Shown here: in pieces, positions 7,836 through 16,564 of the stretch
Numbering within the stretch: position 1 is the stretch's first letter
Layout of the letters: each line of letters begins with the position of its first letter
Source of the DNA: Fidelibacterota bacterium
GTDB taxonomy: Bacteria; Fidelibacterota; Fidelibacteria; Fidelibacterales; Fidelibacteraceae
Direction: 5' to 3'
Assembly (NCBI GenBank): GCA_028699915.1
Contig: JAQVTR010000014.1
Span: 1-38,130 of the forward strand
DNA: 38,130 nucleotides
The notes under the pieces: generated by a model
Databases searched by the model: none
What the model was told of the DNA's origin: nothing
Seen by the model: the letters and a program-made list of their open reading frames with translations, nothing else
Translations under genes and position numbers: made by a program

Positions 7836-7843
7836 TATATTTG
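7836..7843 (+). promoter_or_regulatory. Candidate -7 element for the small membrane protein gene
   Basis: TATATTTG matches the Bacteroidota -7 consensus TAnnTTTG exactly. It would give a leader of about 65 bases containing the hairpin at 7854-7873. The -33 region is weak. Confidence 0.45.
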
Positions 7844-7853
7844 TAACGAACGG

Positions 7854-7873
7854 CTTGCCCGTCAATTGGCAGG
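7854..7873 (+). repeat. Hairpin in the leader of the small membrane protein gene
   Basis: CTTGCC (7854-7859) pairs with GGCAGG (7868-7873) with one T-G pair and an 8-base loop. It loosely resembles the palindromic element at 282-307. Whether it is a mobile repeat or a leader structure is open. Confidence 0.35.
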
Positions 7874-7915
7874 CAGATACAGAATTGAAATCAATGAAAA
7901 AGAGAGAGTGAAAAA

Positions 7916-8179
7916 ATGAAGAAGAACACTAAAAAAGTAGTCGTGAGTTTCGGAGTCCTTGGTTTGCTGCTGGGCGCTTTTATCGGTTTTCTGTCCCGTC
8001 CCTCATCGCCGATTGCCGGGAGGGTTTCCTTTATCGACGCACTAACGCGGGGCGCATCTCTCGAAGGCGTAAATCAAGTAATGCTGAGTCTGGCACAGCG
8101 CTCCTTTGATATTATGCTGATCGGAGCGCTGATCGGACTGGTGGCCGGGCTATTGGCGGCCTGCCTCATTAAACGCTGA
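7916..8179 (+). CDS. Small two-helix membrane protein, function unknown
   Basis: An 87-residue protein that I do not recognise. A basic start (MKKNTKK) leads into a first membrane segment at about 8-27 rich in G and L. A polar loop (28-66) contains FIDALTRGASLEGVNQ, and a second segment (68-84) has GALIGLVAGLL before a KR end. The basic ends suggest both termini are cytoplasmic. An AGAGAGAG purine stretch lies before the ATG. It has its own candidate promoter (7836-7843) and is divergent from glmM and convergent with the AlkD-like gene. Codon use and the start context look real, but no domain suggests a job. Confidence 0.7.
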   Translation: MKKNTKKVVVSFGVLGLLLGAFIGFLSRPSSPIAGRVSFIDALTRGASLEGVNQVMLSLAQRSFDIMLIGALIGLVAGLLAACLIKR

Positions 8180-8206
8180 AGCATCCCCCTTGGATCTGCC
8201 GTTCCT

Positions 8207-8218
8207 GCGTTAAAACGC
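8207..8218. terminator. Weak shared hairpin between convergent genes
   Basis: GCGTT, AA, AACGC form a short stem followed by TTAAATATATTT on the plus strand. It lies between the small membrane protein and the end of the AlkD-like gene. It is weak and only a candidate. Confidence 0.3.
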
Positions 8219-8878
8219 TTAAATATATTTACTGCCTTCCCTTACCGAGAGCGGATGCAGCGCGTGCCGTTGAATAAAAGCACGTACCCATGCCGGATCG
8301 GTCTTGGAATACTCGCGCAGCGCCCAGCCGATGGCTTTATTGAGGAAAAATTCTTTGCCGCTGCAATTGTTCAGGATAGCCCGGGACAGGAATTCCGTAT
8401 CGGTATCCGACTTGTATTTGAGCTGAAAGATGATGGATGCGCGACGGACCCAGAGGTCCGGATCCCGAAACCAGTCCGAAAGGAATTCCTTTTTGATCTC
8501 CGGAAAATGCAAATTAACCGAACCCACCAGCGGAGCTATCGAATCCACGGTATCCCACCAGGATTTTGCGCAAATATAGCTTTTTAACCGGGGAATATCG
8601 GTCTTATGCAGAGAGTTCTGCATTTTCCCGAGATAATGGAGTGCCGTATATTGAAACTCGCGCTCCGGAAGATCCCACAAACGCTGTACAAAAGACCAGT
8701 CTATTTGTTTTTCGCCGGACTTATCCCTGATATAGGGATCGCCGATCTGCAGACGTTCCGTTTTCTGCAGGCCCAGGAAAATAAAATGGTGTTTCATATA
8801 AGCTTCCATTCCGGCGGCTTTTCCGGGATCGCGCCCGGCCCGGAGTGCGCCGATCAGTTCATCGAAGAGAGGGTCCAT
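8219..8878 (-). CDS. AlkD-like DNA alkylation repair glycosylase
   Basis: A 219-residue all-helical protein of the AlkD family, HEAT-like repeat DNA glycosylases that remove N3- and N7-alkylated purines without base flipping. Visible family residues: WWDTVD (107-112), giving W108 and D112, the spacing of W109/D113 in Bacillus cereus AlkD; an arginine pair R145/R146 in DLWVRRASI; and W185 in IGWALREY, matching W187. The usual length is 215-240. ATG 8878 was chosen because the longer frame to 8992 adds an unrelated hydrophobic, cysteine-rich stretch. The ribosome-binding site is weak (GGGAAAA). It is divergent from the esterase gene at 9002. A photolyase gene at 12866 is a second direct-repair gene nearby but is not linked in an operon. 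Confidence 0.82.
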   Translation of the reverse strand: MDPLFDELIGALRAGRDPGKAAGMEAYMKHHFIFLGLQKTERLQIGDPYIRDKSGEKQIDWSFVQRLWDLPEREFQYTALHYLGKMQNSLHKTDIPRLKSYICAKSWWDTVDSIAPLVGSVNLHFPEIKKEFLSDWFRDPDLWVRRASIIFQLKYKSDTDTEFLSRAILNNCSGKEFFLNKAIGWALREYSKTDPAWVRAFIQRHALHPLSVREGSKYI

Positions 8879-9001
8879 TGAATTTCGTTTTCCCGTTTTG
8901 GAGAATAATACGTGAAAGCAGGGAGAAAAACAAGCGCGGAAGCAGGGAAATAAAGGGAGTAGAAGACGATAAATCAAGGGCTTTTCCCACAATTATCTGT
9001 T

Positions 9002-9937
9002 ATGCGAAAATTTAAATACTTATATTCATTTATGAAAGCGAATAGAGAACCAAGCCTGCCTGCCCGTATCATTGCCGCCAACCTGCGCATGGCGGGGATC
9101 AAGCATAAAACCTCGCTGCAGCAATACATGAAAGAGCTGCAGCAAAAACGCCCCGTTCAGCCTCCGAAGATCCTCGATAAGCGGGTAGACATAAGCCGCG
9201 AGACCTTCATGGGCAGAAATGTCTGGTCGCTCACCGCGAAAGAATCCCCCTCCTGTCAGCGTATCCTTTACCTGCACGGCGGGGCTTATATGGTGAATTT
9301 TACTATACCGCACTGGCTGTATATGGCGTCCCTGGCCGAACATCTGCATGCGGAAATTATCGCGCCCGATTATCCGCTGGCACCGGAATATCATGCAAAT
9401 GACGTATTTGCCATGATGCTGCCCTTTTACGCGGAACTCATGGAAAAATGTGGAAAAGAGAACCTGAGCATCATGGGCGATTCCGCGGGCGGAGGATTGG
9501 CGCTGGCGCTGGCGCAGCAGATCCGTGACCGTGCACTATCCCAGCCGGCTCACATTATGCTGCTTTCACCCTGGTTGGATATCACCATGTCCAACCCTAA
9601 GATCACTCAGATCGATAAAGACGATCCGATCCTGAATATTCAGGGCCTGATCGAATCGGGGAAACAGTATGCCGGAGAAATGGATCGCCGGGATCCGCGG
9701 GTCAGTCCCCTGTACGGTTCACTCAAAGGACTTGCGTCGATAACCCTCTTTATCGGTACGGCAGATATTCTTCTACCCGATTGCCGGAAATTGAAGGTAA
9801 AAGCGCAGTTTGAAGAGCATCCAATTGCTTATTACGAATACGAAGGCATGCTGCATGACGGCATGTTGTATCCGATCCCGGAAGCCCGGGATATCCGGGA
9901 CAAGATCGTAAATATTTTACGTTGTGCGCAGGTCTGA
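9002..9937 (+). CDS. Alpha/beta hydrolase, HSL-type esterase/lipase
   Basis: A 311-residue hydrolase of the hormone-sensitive-lipase group (Abhydrolase_3). The oxyanion-hole motif HGGA is at 92-95, the nucleophile S161 is in GDSAGGG, the acid D255 is in GTADILLPD, and the histidine H285 is in GMLHDGM. The DYPLAPE stretch (123-129) is typical of this group. There is no signal peptide, so it is probably cytoplasmic and cleaves short acyl esters; the natural substrate is unknown. The start is uncertain: ATG 9002 and ATG 9032 both lack a Shine-Dalgarno. The gene stands alone between a divergent AlkD-like gene and the propeller protein gene. Confidence 0.88.
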   Translation: MRKFKYLYSFMKANREPSLPARIIAANLRMAGIKHKTSLQQYMKELQQKRPVQPPKILDKRVDISRETFMGRNVWSLTAKESPSCQRILYLHGGAYMVNFTIPHWLYMASLAEHLHAEIIAPDYPLAPEYHANDVFAMMLPFYAELMEKCGKENLSIMGDSAGGGLALALAQQIRDRALSQPAHIMLLSPWLDITMSNPKITQIDKDDPILNIQGLIESGKQYAGEMDRRDPRVSPLYGSLKGLASITLFIGTADILLPDCRKLKVKAQFEEHPIAYYEYEGMLHDGMLYPIPEARDIRDKIVNILRCAQV

Positions 9938-9997
9938 GATCCTTTCGGAAATTAATTTTCCCTTAACGATAAAATACGGGTTTGTAATACTAGGGTA

Positions 9998-10026
9998 TTT
10001 GTTTAGATTATCGCGGAATAATTTTG
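9998..10026 (+). promoter_or_regulatory. Candidate promoter for the FG-GAP/T9SS protein
   Basis: TTTG (9998-10001), 17 bases, then TAATTTTG (10019-10026), an exact match to the Bacteroidota -7 consensus TAnnTTTG. The predicted start near 10032 leaves a leader of about 14 bases holding the AAGGGAG ribosome-binding site. Confidence 0.55.
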
Positions 10027-10045
10027 ACAGAAAGGGAGTGAAAAC

Positions 10046-12016
10046 ATGAGGAAATTTTACCGGAACAGAGAGTTATATGCAGGGATGCTCATTATTCTTC
10101 TTAGCGCAAACGCAGTTTTTGCGGCGGAGCATTGGAAGGAGAACCCGCTGATCTTTAATCCCAGCGGCGTCCCCAGCCTGACTTTTTCACAGCCGCGTTT
10201 TGCGGATCTGGACGGCGATGGCGATCTGGATCTGATCCTGGGCAATTCTTCGGATAAACCTTTTTATATGACCAACGCCGGGAGTACAACGAATCCCAAG
10301 TTCACCCGCATTGAAGATGTTTTTGAAAATGTCAGTTTTCTGGATGCGGAAGTCGCCGCTTTCGGCGATCTGGACGGTGACGGCGATCTGGATATGGTCT
10401 GCGGCGGTTTCAGCGGATTGCAGCTTTACCTTAATACCGGCCATGCCGTAGCGCCCGTGTTTGAGAAAGTCCCCGATTTTTTCAGCGGGATCAGCGTAAG
10501 CCGCTACCCCGTTCCGGACCTGGCCGATGTGGACAATGACGGCGATCTGGACCTGCTTGCCGGCTTTAGCGAGGACGGTAACGTTAAGGTTTATTACAAC
10601 AGCGGGACTGACACCGCAGCCGTATTTTTGGAAAGCGCTTCCCTGCTCCTCGGTGACGTCGGGCTCTATGCCTATCCCGTTTTCTGCGATCCGGACAACG
10701 ACGGCGATTTCGATATCCTCTGCGGCCGCGACGGATACGGATTCTATTATTACAAAAACAACGGAACCGCAGCAGCGCCGAACTGGCAGCGCAACGATGC
10801 GCTGTTCAGCGGGATCGGGAACGACACCTATTTCAATTCTCCGGTGATCGCGGACCTTAACGGGGACGGAAAACCCGATATGGTCTATGGGAACGGCAGC
10901 GGGCCGCTGATCTATTACCGGAACAGCGGAACGGTCTCGTCACCTGCCTGGACCAAAGACAATGCTCTCTTTGGGGGTGTTCTGGACGTAGGCGGCGCCA
11001 GCTCGCCGGTCTTTATTGATCTCAACAACGACGGCGATCTGGATCTGCTGACCGGTACGCAAATGGGTGATATCAAGTATTATGAAAATATCGGAACACC
11101 CACAGGTCCGGCCTGGAAATCCACGCCTGGCAGCTACGCAAAACTCAAGCACTCCATCTATGCCGCCGCCACTTTCGGCGATGCCAACGGCGACGGCCGT
11201 CTTGACGCTCTGGTAGGTGATCTTTCCGGCAATATTTACTACCATGAAAACAGCGCATCCGGTTTTAGCAGCAGCAATTATCTTGTTCTGGCGGAGCTGG
11301 GCGGCTGGGCGGTACCCCGCTTTATCGATCTTGACCGGGACGGCGACCTCGATATCGTTGCCGGGAACGAAGACGGGTATTTGTTCTATTACGAAAATCT
11401 GGGAACTCCCACGGCACCGCTTTGGAGCGAAATAAGCAATTTTTTCGGGGGTATTGATTTCGGTTACAACAGTGTTCCCGCCTTTGCCGATATCGATTTT
11501 GACGACGATTATGACCTGATCGTCGGAGTAAATCGGGTTTTGAGGTATTTTGAAAATCAGGACGGGAATTGGGTTGAGGACACCAGCATGTTCAGCGGTA
11601 TCAGCGGCGGACAGAACAGCACACCCGCAATGGCAGACCTCGACGGTGACGGCGATAGCGACCTGATCATTGGGAATTATGACGGAACCTTTAAATATTA
11701 TGAGAACACACGGGAAGTCGTAAGCGTGAAAGAATATCCGTTTTTGCCGGAGTCCTGTGCTATCTACGCCTATCCGAACCCCTTCAATCCGCAGACACTG
11801 CTGAATTTTGAGGTTCCGATGGCGGGAAGCGTCCACATGGCGCTCTATGACATGAGCGGCCGGCTTGTAAGAACCCTGATGCAGCGTTACTGCGATGCGG
11901 GTTCTCACACGCTGCGCCTGCGTGCCACGGCGGATATGTCCTCGGGCATTTATCTTGTGCGTATGAACGTGGATGGCAGAACGGGCGCCGTCAGTAAGGT
12001 TCTTTTCTTAAAATAA
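10046..12016 (+). CDS. Secreted FG-GAP/VCBS repeat protein with type IX-like sorting domain
   Basis: A 656-residue exported protein. The signal peptide spans about 1-26 (LLSANAVFA). Ten Ca2+-binding loops of the form DxDxDGDxD recur near residues 53, 107, 160, 215, 269, 324, 378, 427, 481 and 530, a period of about 49-55, each followed by a strand pair ending YYEN or YYKN. They should fold as beta-propeller blades. The ninth loop is degenerate (DIDFDDDYD) and the fifth and seventh are variants. The C-terminal domain (about 572-656) starts YPNPFNPQT and contains DMSGRLVRTL and SSGIYLVRM, the form of type A sorting domains cleaved on export by type IX secretion in FCB bacteria. It is probably displayed or released at the cell surface; the ligand is unknown. 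A strong AAGGGAG site lies before the ATG. It appears monocistronic. Confidence 0.92.
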   Translation: MRKFYRNRELYAGMLIILLSANAVFAAEHWKENPLIFNPSGVPSLTFSQPRFADLDGDGDLDLILGNSSDKPFYMTNAGSTTNPKFTRIEDVFENVSFLDAEVAAFGDLDGDGDLDMVCGGFSGLQLYLNTGHAVAPVFEKVPDFFSGISVSRYPVPDLADVDNDGDLDLLAGFSEDGNVKVYYNSGTDTAAVFLESASLLLGDVGLYAYPVFCDPDNDGDFDILCGRDGYGFYYYKNNGTAAAPNWQRNDALFSGIGNDTYFNSPVIADLNGDGKPDMVYGNGSGPLIYYRNSGTVSSPAWTKDNALFGGVLDVGGASSPVFIDLNNDGDLDLLTGTQMGDIKYYENIGTPTGPAWKSTPGSYAKLKHSIYAAATFGDANGDGRLDALVGDLSGNIYYHENSASGFSSSNYLVLAELGGWAVPRFIDLDRDGDLDIVAGNEDGYLFYYENLGTPTAPLWSEISNFFGGIDFGYNSVPAFADIDFDDDYDLIVGVNRVLRYFENQDGNWVEDTSMFSGISGGQNSTPAMADLDGDGDSDLIIGNYDGTFKYYENTREVVSVKEYPFLPESCAIYAYPNPFNPQTLLNFEVPMAGSVHMALYDMSGRLVRTLMQRYCDAGSHTLRLRATADMSSGIYLVRMNVDGRTGAVSKVLFLK

Positions 12017-12054
12017 GGGATCCGGACCGGTTCGCTGAAAGTTATGGTAAAATT

Positions 12055-12084
12055 GCGCCAAAGGCGCAGCGCTTCAACTGCGCT
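12055..12084 (+). terminator. GC hairpins downstream of the FG-GAP gene
   Basis: Two adjacent short stems are visible: TGCGCC/GGCGCA (12055-12068) and AGCGC/GCGCT (12068-12084). A T-run (TTTTTT) follows only 11 bases later, so this is a non-canonical terminator candidate or a small repeat element. Confidence 0.35.
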
Positions 12085-12104
12085 CCGGGAGTCTGTTTTT
12101 TACC

Positions 12105-12133
12105 TTGACTATTTATTGAAAATACCTTAATCT
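12105..12133 (+). promoter_or_regulatory. Possible promoter for the lipoprotein-photolyase pair
   Basis: TTGACT (12105-12110), 17 bases, then TAATCT (12128-12133). This looks like a classical sigma70 arrangement rather than the FCB type seen elsewhere in the window. The start would be about 50 bases before the lipoprotein ATG. Confidence 0.35.
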
Positions 12134-12187
12134 GAATTGTCTGATTCATCAATACTTAAGCCGGTGTGTCCGCACAGGGAGGTTTTT

Positions 12188-12790
12188 ATGAAAACAGTTC
12201 CAAAGGGAATGATTTTCAGCACCTTTGCTCTGCTTCTGTTCCTGCTGCTGCAAGCGTGTATGGTCCCGGAAAATTTTAAGGCTCAAATCATGGTCCGGGA
12301 AGACGGCAGCTACCATTTCGCTTATGAGGGTAACCTTGCTTCGGTATTTGCACTGGCCGCCATCAAAGAGGGTTCCTTTACGCAAAAGAATGAAAGCGAA
12401 ATGAGAGAAGAGGCCAAAAATCTAAAAAAGGAACCCGGCTTTAAATCGGCGGAATATATCGGTAAGGGGCGTTATCGCGTATCAGTGGTAAAATCGGGCA
12501 AGCCGGGTGAAGCCTATGACTTTATTTCCCGGGATATGCAGATCATTTCGATACAGCCGGAGGCGGGAAATATCCTGCTGATTAAGACCTGGGAACCCGG
12601 CGCGGAGGACATCGAGCAGATTCGTATGCTCGGTGCCGAAATGAAAGGTTTGCTGGAAATTCAGGTTCCCAAAGCAATGACGGTTATCGAACATGACAGT
12701 AAGCAGAAACCCGAAAAGGACAAAACGCAGACCACCTATACCTGGAAAATCAGCATGGATTCCCCTTCGGCGAAAATCCGTTTGAAGTGA
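12188..12790 (+). CDS. Predicted lipoprotein, LppM/DUF3153-like, function unknown
   Basis: A 200-residue protein starting MKTVPKGM, with a hydrophobic signal (9-22) and lipobox LQAC24. After the cysteine comes a beta-rich region with AQIMVREDGSYHFAYEG (30-46), an acidic/basic helix (about 65-80), a region resembling GxGRYRVSV (about 91-99), and a C-terminal strand ending AKIRLK. The pattern of conserved strands recalls LppM/DUF3153-type surface proteins, but I cannot confirm that. ATG 12188 has an ideal AGGGAGG site; an upstream frame start at 12137 lacks one. It precedes the photolyase by 75 bases and may share its transcript. No function is proposed. Confidence 0.75.
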   Translation: MKTVPKGMIFSTFALLLFLLLQACMVPENFKAQIMVREDGSYHFAYEGNLASVFALAAIKEGSFTQKNESEMREEAKNLKKEPGFKSAEYIGKGRYRVSVVKSGKPGEAYDFISRDMQIISIQPEAGNILLIKTWEPGAEDIEQIRMLGAEMKGLLEIQVPKAMTVIEHDSKQKPEKDKTQTTYTWKISMDSPSAKIRLK

Positions 12791-12865
12791 GAACATGCTT
12801 ACAAAGCTATGCACGATATAAATCCCAGACCATTCAGTAACATTCCCGGAAGAGAGACAGGAGCT

Positions 12866-14161
12866 ATGAAAAACAGCGAAACGGATATTGCGGTATTCTG
12901 GTTCCGGCGTGACCTGCGTTTGGAAGACAATACGGGTTTAAATGCGGCCTTGCGCAGCCGGCTTCCGGTGTTGCCGGTCTTCATTTTCGACGATGCGATC
13001 CTGAACACATTGTCGCCCGATGATTCCCGGCTGAATTTCATTTACCGGCAGCTAAAAAAAATACATGGTCATTTAAAAGGGCAGGGGAGCGGATTATATT
13101 GCCGGCGCGGTACGCTAATGCAAATTTGGGATGCCCTGTTGCGCGAATTCCCTGTCAGGGCGGTCTATACCAACAAAGATTACGAAGCGGCCGCCATCCG
13201 CCGTGATGACAGCATCAGAGTTCTTCTGGAAAAACGGGGGATCGGTTTTTATTCTTTCAAGGATCAGGTGATCTTTGAGGAAACGGAGATCGCGAAATCC
13301 AACGGAATGCCCTATACCGTGTTTACGCCTTATATGCGCAAATGGCGCGATACCCTGAAGGCACAGGGTGTCCCGGAATGCATGAAAGAAGAGGGGCGTT
13401 TTTATCAATATGCCGCCGATTTTCCCGAAGCTTCCATCCTGGGATTCCGGCCCGGACACAATGCCGTAAAACCATATGATCTGGATCATATTGACCGTTA
13501 TGCGGCAGAACGGGATTATCCTGCAAAAGACGCGGGCAGCTATCTGGGCCCGCATCTGCGTTTTGGCACCGTCAGTGTCCGGCAACTGCTCTCCCGCATA
13601 AGTCCGAAACGGGAGGTATTTCTTTCGGAACTGATCTGGCGTGAGTTCTTTATGCAGATACTGGCAAATTATCCGCGCGTGGAACAAGAAAACTTCCGTG
13701 AAAAATACAAGGGAATAGAATGGCGCAACAACAAAAAGGAATTTGAACGCTGGTGCCGCGGCGAAACTGGTTATCCGCTGGTCGATGCCGGGATGCGGGA
13801 GTTAAATGAAAGCGGCTATATGCACAATAGGGTCCGTATGCTGACGGCAAGTTTTCTCTGCAAGCATCTGCTGATCGACTGGCGTTGGGGCGAGCGCTAT
13901 TTTGCCGGAAAGCTTTTGGATTACGAGCTTTCATCCAATAACGGCAACTGGCAGTGGGCTGCCGGCACCGGCTGCGATGCGGCTCCGTATTTCCGAATTT
14001 TTAATCCGGAAACTCAACAGCGGAAATTTGACAAAGATCTGACTTATATCCGGAAATGGATTCCCGGTTTTAAGGCAGGTCATGACATCCCGCCCATTGT
14101 CGAACACGCATTTGCCCGCGAACGTGCGCTGAAGGTTTACCGGCAGGGGATCATCAATTAA
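12866..14161 (+). CDS. phr: Deoxyribodipyrimidine photolyase (class I cryptochrome/photolyase)
   Basis: A 431-residue flavoprotein that uses blue light to split cyclobutane pyrimidine dimers. The N-terminal antenna domain begins AVFWFRRDLRLEDNTGL (9-25). The FAD domain shows LGPHLRFGTVS (227-237), ELIWREFF (255-262), TGYPLVDAGMREL (301-313), MHNRVRM (319-325) and NWQWAAGTGCDAAPYFRIFNP (361-381), all hallmarks of class I photolyases, with N361 and several tryptophans able to form the electron-transfer chain. ATG 12866 follows AGGAG at good spacing; an earlier in-frame ATG at 12809 does not. A cryptochrome role cannot be excluded, but the catalytic region is that of a photolyase. Its presence implies exposure to light at some stage of the lineage. 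Confidence 0.93.
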   Translation: MKNSETDIAVFWFRRDLRLEDNTGLNAALRSRLPVLPVFIFDDAILNTLSPDDSRLNFIYRQLKKIHGHLKGQGSGLYCRRGTLMQIWDALLREFPVRAVYTNKDYEAAAIRRDDSIRVLLEKRGIGFYSFKDQVIFEETEIAKSNGMPYTVFTPYMRKWRDTLKAQGVPECMKEEGRFYQYAADFPEASILGFRPGHNAVKPYDLDHIDRYAAERDYPAKDAGSYLGPHLRFGTVSVRQLLSRISPKREVFLSELIWREFFMQILANYPRVEQENFREKYKGIEWRNNKKEFERWCRGETGYPLVDAGMRELNESGYMHNRVRMLTASFLCKHLLIDWRWGERYFAGKLLDYELSSNNGNWQWAAGTGCDAAPYFRIFNPETQQRKFDKDLTYIRKWIPGFKAGHDIPPIVEHAFARERALKVYRQGIIN

Positions 14162-14246
14162 CGAAGAATTTTAATAAATTATAGAACAATAAGCTTTGAT
14201 ATTTTTTATAATAATATTAAGCTTTATTACTAATCGAGAGATGTTT

Positions 14247-16556
14247 ATGTTTTTCAAACGCGCACTTTTTGTTTTGATGACAGCTTTATGCCTTCAGGCC
14301 CAGAATACCTATTCGGTCAGGGGCTCGATCACGGATGCAGAAAGCGGGGAAGACCTGATCGGTGCGGCGGTATCGATCAGCGACCTTTCGCAGGGCGCCT
14401 TCAGCAATTCCTACGGATTTTATTCCGTTACCCTGCCCCGGGGTGTGCATACGCTGGTGTATTCGTTCATCGGATATGAATCCCAGACCAAAACGATCGA
14501 CCTGCAGGAGAACATGCGTATTGACATTGAAATGAGATCCGCGCCGATCAGTCTGGGCGAGGTCACCGTGAGCGCCGAACGCGAAGATCAGGCGCTGACA
14601 TCGACCCGGATGAGCGTTGCCAAACTGGATATTCAGGACATCAGCGTCATGCCGGTGCTTTTCGGTGAAGCCGACATCCTGAAAACGCTGCAATTGCTGC
14701 CCGGTATCAGTACCGCATCGGAAGGCAGCACCGGTTTTAATGTGCGGGGCGGCGCCAATGACGAGAACCTGATCCTTCTGGATGAAGCAACGGTTTATAG
14801 TCCTTCGCATTTGCTGGGCTTCGTCTCCGTATTCAATTCCGATGTGCTCAACGACGTGATGGTGTATAAAGGCGGTATTCCCGCGTATTACGGCGGACGC
14901 AGTTCCTCCGTGATCGACGTGCAGATGAATAACGGGAACAGCAAACACTTTGCGGGTAAGGCGGGAATCGGGCTCATTTCTTCCAGACTGACGCTTGAAG
15001 GACCGATTATTCCCGAAAAAATGTCATTTATTCTGTCGGGCAGGCGCAGTTATGCGGATTTTATCGTCAAATCCCTGCCGATCGATCTGATTCCGGAGAA
15101 CACGCAGCTCTATTTTTACGATTTTAACGCAAAGATCAATTACCGGATCAATGACAATAACCGGATATTTTTATCGGGATACTTTGGCGAGGATATATTC
15201 GGTTTCCGGGATATTCTGGGAACCAGCTGGGGCAACAATACCGGCACGCTGCGCTGGAACCATTTTTTCAGCGAGCGCCTCTTTTCCAATCTTTCGCTGA
15301 TCTACAGCAACTATCAGTATGGTTTCCGGCTTGGAGAAGATGCCTACATGAGTTCGGGAATTGTCAATTATTCGCTTAAAGAGGATCTGAGTTTTTATCC
15401 GAATCCCAATAACACCCTGCGGATCGGGTTTCAGGCGAACAGCTATACTTTCGATCCCGGCAAACTGATCACCGGGGCGGATTCTTCGGATTTCCGCATT
15501 GTTCTCGATGAGCGTTACGCCTCGGAACTGGCCGTTTATGTCAGCAACGAACAGCAGATCACACCCCTTTTCGCCGCCGAATACGGCCTGCGTCTCTCCG
15601 CCTTTGCCCAGACGGGCCCCGGAACGATCTACACTTATGACGAAGAGAATATGATCACGGATTCGCTCAGCTATGAACGCGGAGAAATCGTGATTCCCTA
15701 TATTCACCCGGAACCGCGTCTGGCCCTGAATTACCGGCTCACCGATCAGATCTCCCTGAAAGCGTCCTATAACCGGATGACGCAGAACCTGCATATTTTA
15801 TCGAACAGCACCTCCGGACAGGTCACGGATATCTGGCTGCCCAGCACCCAGTATATCAAACCGCTGATCACGGATCAGATCGCGGTGGGTTATTTCCATA
15901 ATTTTTCCGCGAACCGTATCGAAACCTCGCTGGAACTCTACTACAAGGGCATTAAAAATGTCGCGGATTTTGAGGACGGCACCAATATCATGCTCAACGA
16001 AAAGATCGAGGCACAGGTACTGATCGGGAAGGGGCGTTCCTACGGTTTGGAGTTTTACATTAAAAAACAATTGGGAGATCTCAGCGGATGGATATCCTAT
16101 ACGCTGGCCAGGACGGAACAAACGATCCCGGGGATCAATAATGATGAATGTTATCCGGCCAAATATGACAGGACGCACGATTTTTCCATTGTTGTGAATT
16201 ATCGTTTTAACGAGCGCCTGTCCTTCTCCGGGACCTGGGTGTATTATACCGGCAATGCCGTGACCTTCCCGAGCGGGCAGTATCTGATCGATGACGAGGT
16301 GGTCCCGTATTATACGGAGCGGAACGGTTACCGCATGCCGGACTATCACCGGCTGGACCTGAACCTGCATCTGGACAACAGAAAGCGCGGGCGTTTTACT
16401 TCTTCCTGGGATTTTTCCATCTACAATGCTTATAACCGTTACAACGCCTATTCGATATATTTCAGGGAAAGCGAGGAACTGCCCGGCACGCGCGAAGCTG
16501 TACAGGTCACGCTTTTCGGGATCGTACTTTCGATAAGTTATAATATCAGCTTTTAG
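14247..16556 (+). CDS. TonB-dependent outer-membrane receptor with carboxypeptidase-like N-domain
   Basis: A 769-residue outer-membrane protein. The signal peptide (about 1-18, ending LQA) is followed by a CarboxypepD_reg-like domain (20-97: RGSITDAESGEDLIGAAV, then a YGFYSVTLP strand). The plug (about 125-230) includes TLQLLPGIST, GFNVRGGANDENLILLD and VYKGGIPAYYGGR, and a 22-strand-type barrel extends to an aromatic C-terminus (ISYNISF). Such receptors import a substrate with TonB energy. ATG 14247 is preferred to 14241 because GAGAG then lies 6 bases upstream. An AT-rich leader precedes it. The DUF4249 lipoprotein follows after 8 bases, and this pairing is common in Bacteroidota. No substrate can be inferred; no iron box or ECF sigma/anti-sigma pair is nearby. 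Confidence 0.9.
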   Translation: MFFKRALFVLMTALCLQAQNTYSVRGSITDAESGEDLIGAAVSISDLSQGAFSNSYGFYSVTLPRGVHTLVYSFIGYESQTKTIDLQENMRIDIEMRSAPISLGEVTVSAEREDQALTSTRMSVAKLDIQDISVMPVLFGEADILKTLQLLPGISTASEGSTGFNVRGGANDENLILLDEATVYSPSHLLGFVSVFNSDVLNDVMVYKGGIPAYYGGRSSSVIDVQMNNGNSKHFAGKAGIGLISSRLTLEGPIIPEKMSFILSGRRSYADFIVKSLPIDLIPENTQLYFYDFNAKINYRINDNNRIFLSGYFGEDIFGFRDILGTSWGNNTGTLRWNHFFSERLFSNLSLIYSNYQYGFRLGEDAYMSSGIVNYSLKEDLSFYPNPNNTLRIGFQANSYTFDPGKLITGADSSDFRIVLDERYASELAVYVSNEQQITPLFAAEYGLRLSAFAQTGPGTIYTYDEENMITDSLSYERGEIVIPYIHPEPRLALNYRLTDQISLKASYNRMTQNLHILSNSTSGQVTDIWLPSTQYIKPLITDQIAVGYFHNFSANRIETSLELYYKGIKNVADFEDGTNIMLNEKIEAQVLIGKGRSYGLEFYIKKQLGDLSGWISYTLARTEQTIPGINNDECYPAKYDRTHDFSIVVNYRFNERLSFSGTWVYYTGNAVTFPSGQYLIDDEVVPYYTERNGYRMPDYHRLDLNLHLDNRKRGRFTSSWDFSIYNAYNRYNAYSIYFRESEELPGTREAVQVTLFGIVLSISYNISF

Positions 16557-16564
16557 GATGAGTT

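Noticed and set aside
10940-11908. Minus-strand open frame opposite the FG-GAP protein gene
   Set aside because: Its repetitive composition mirrors the aspartate-glycine repeats of the true gene.
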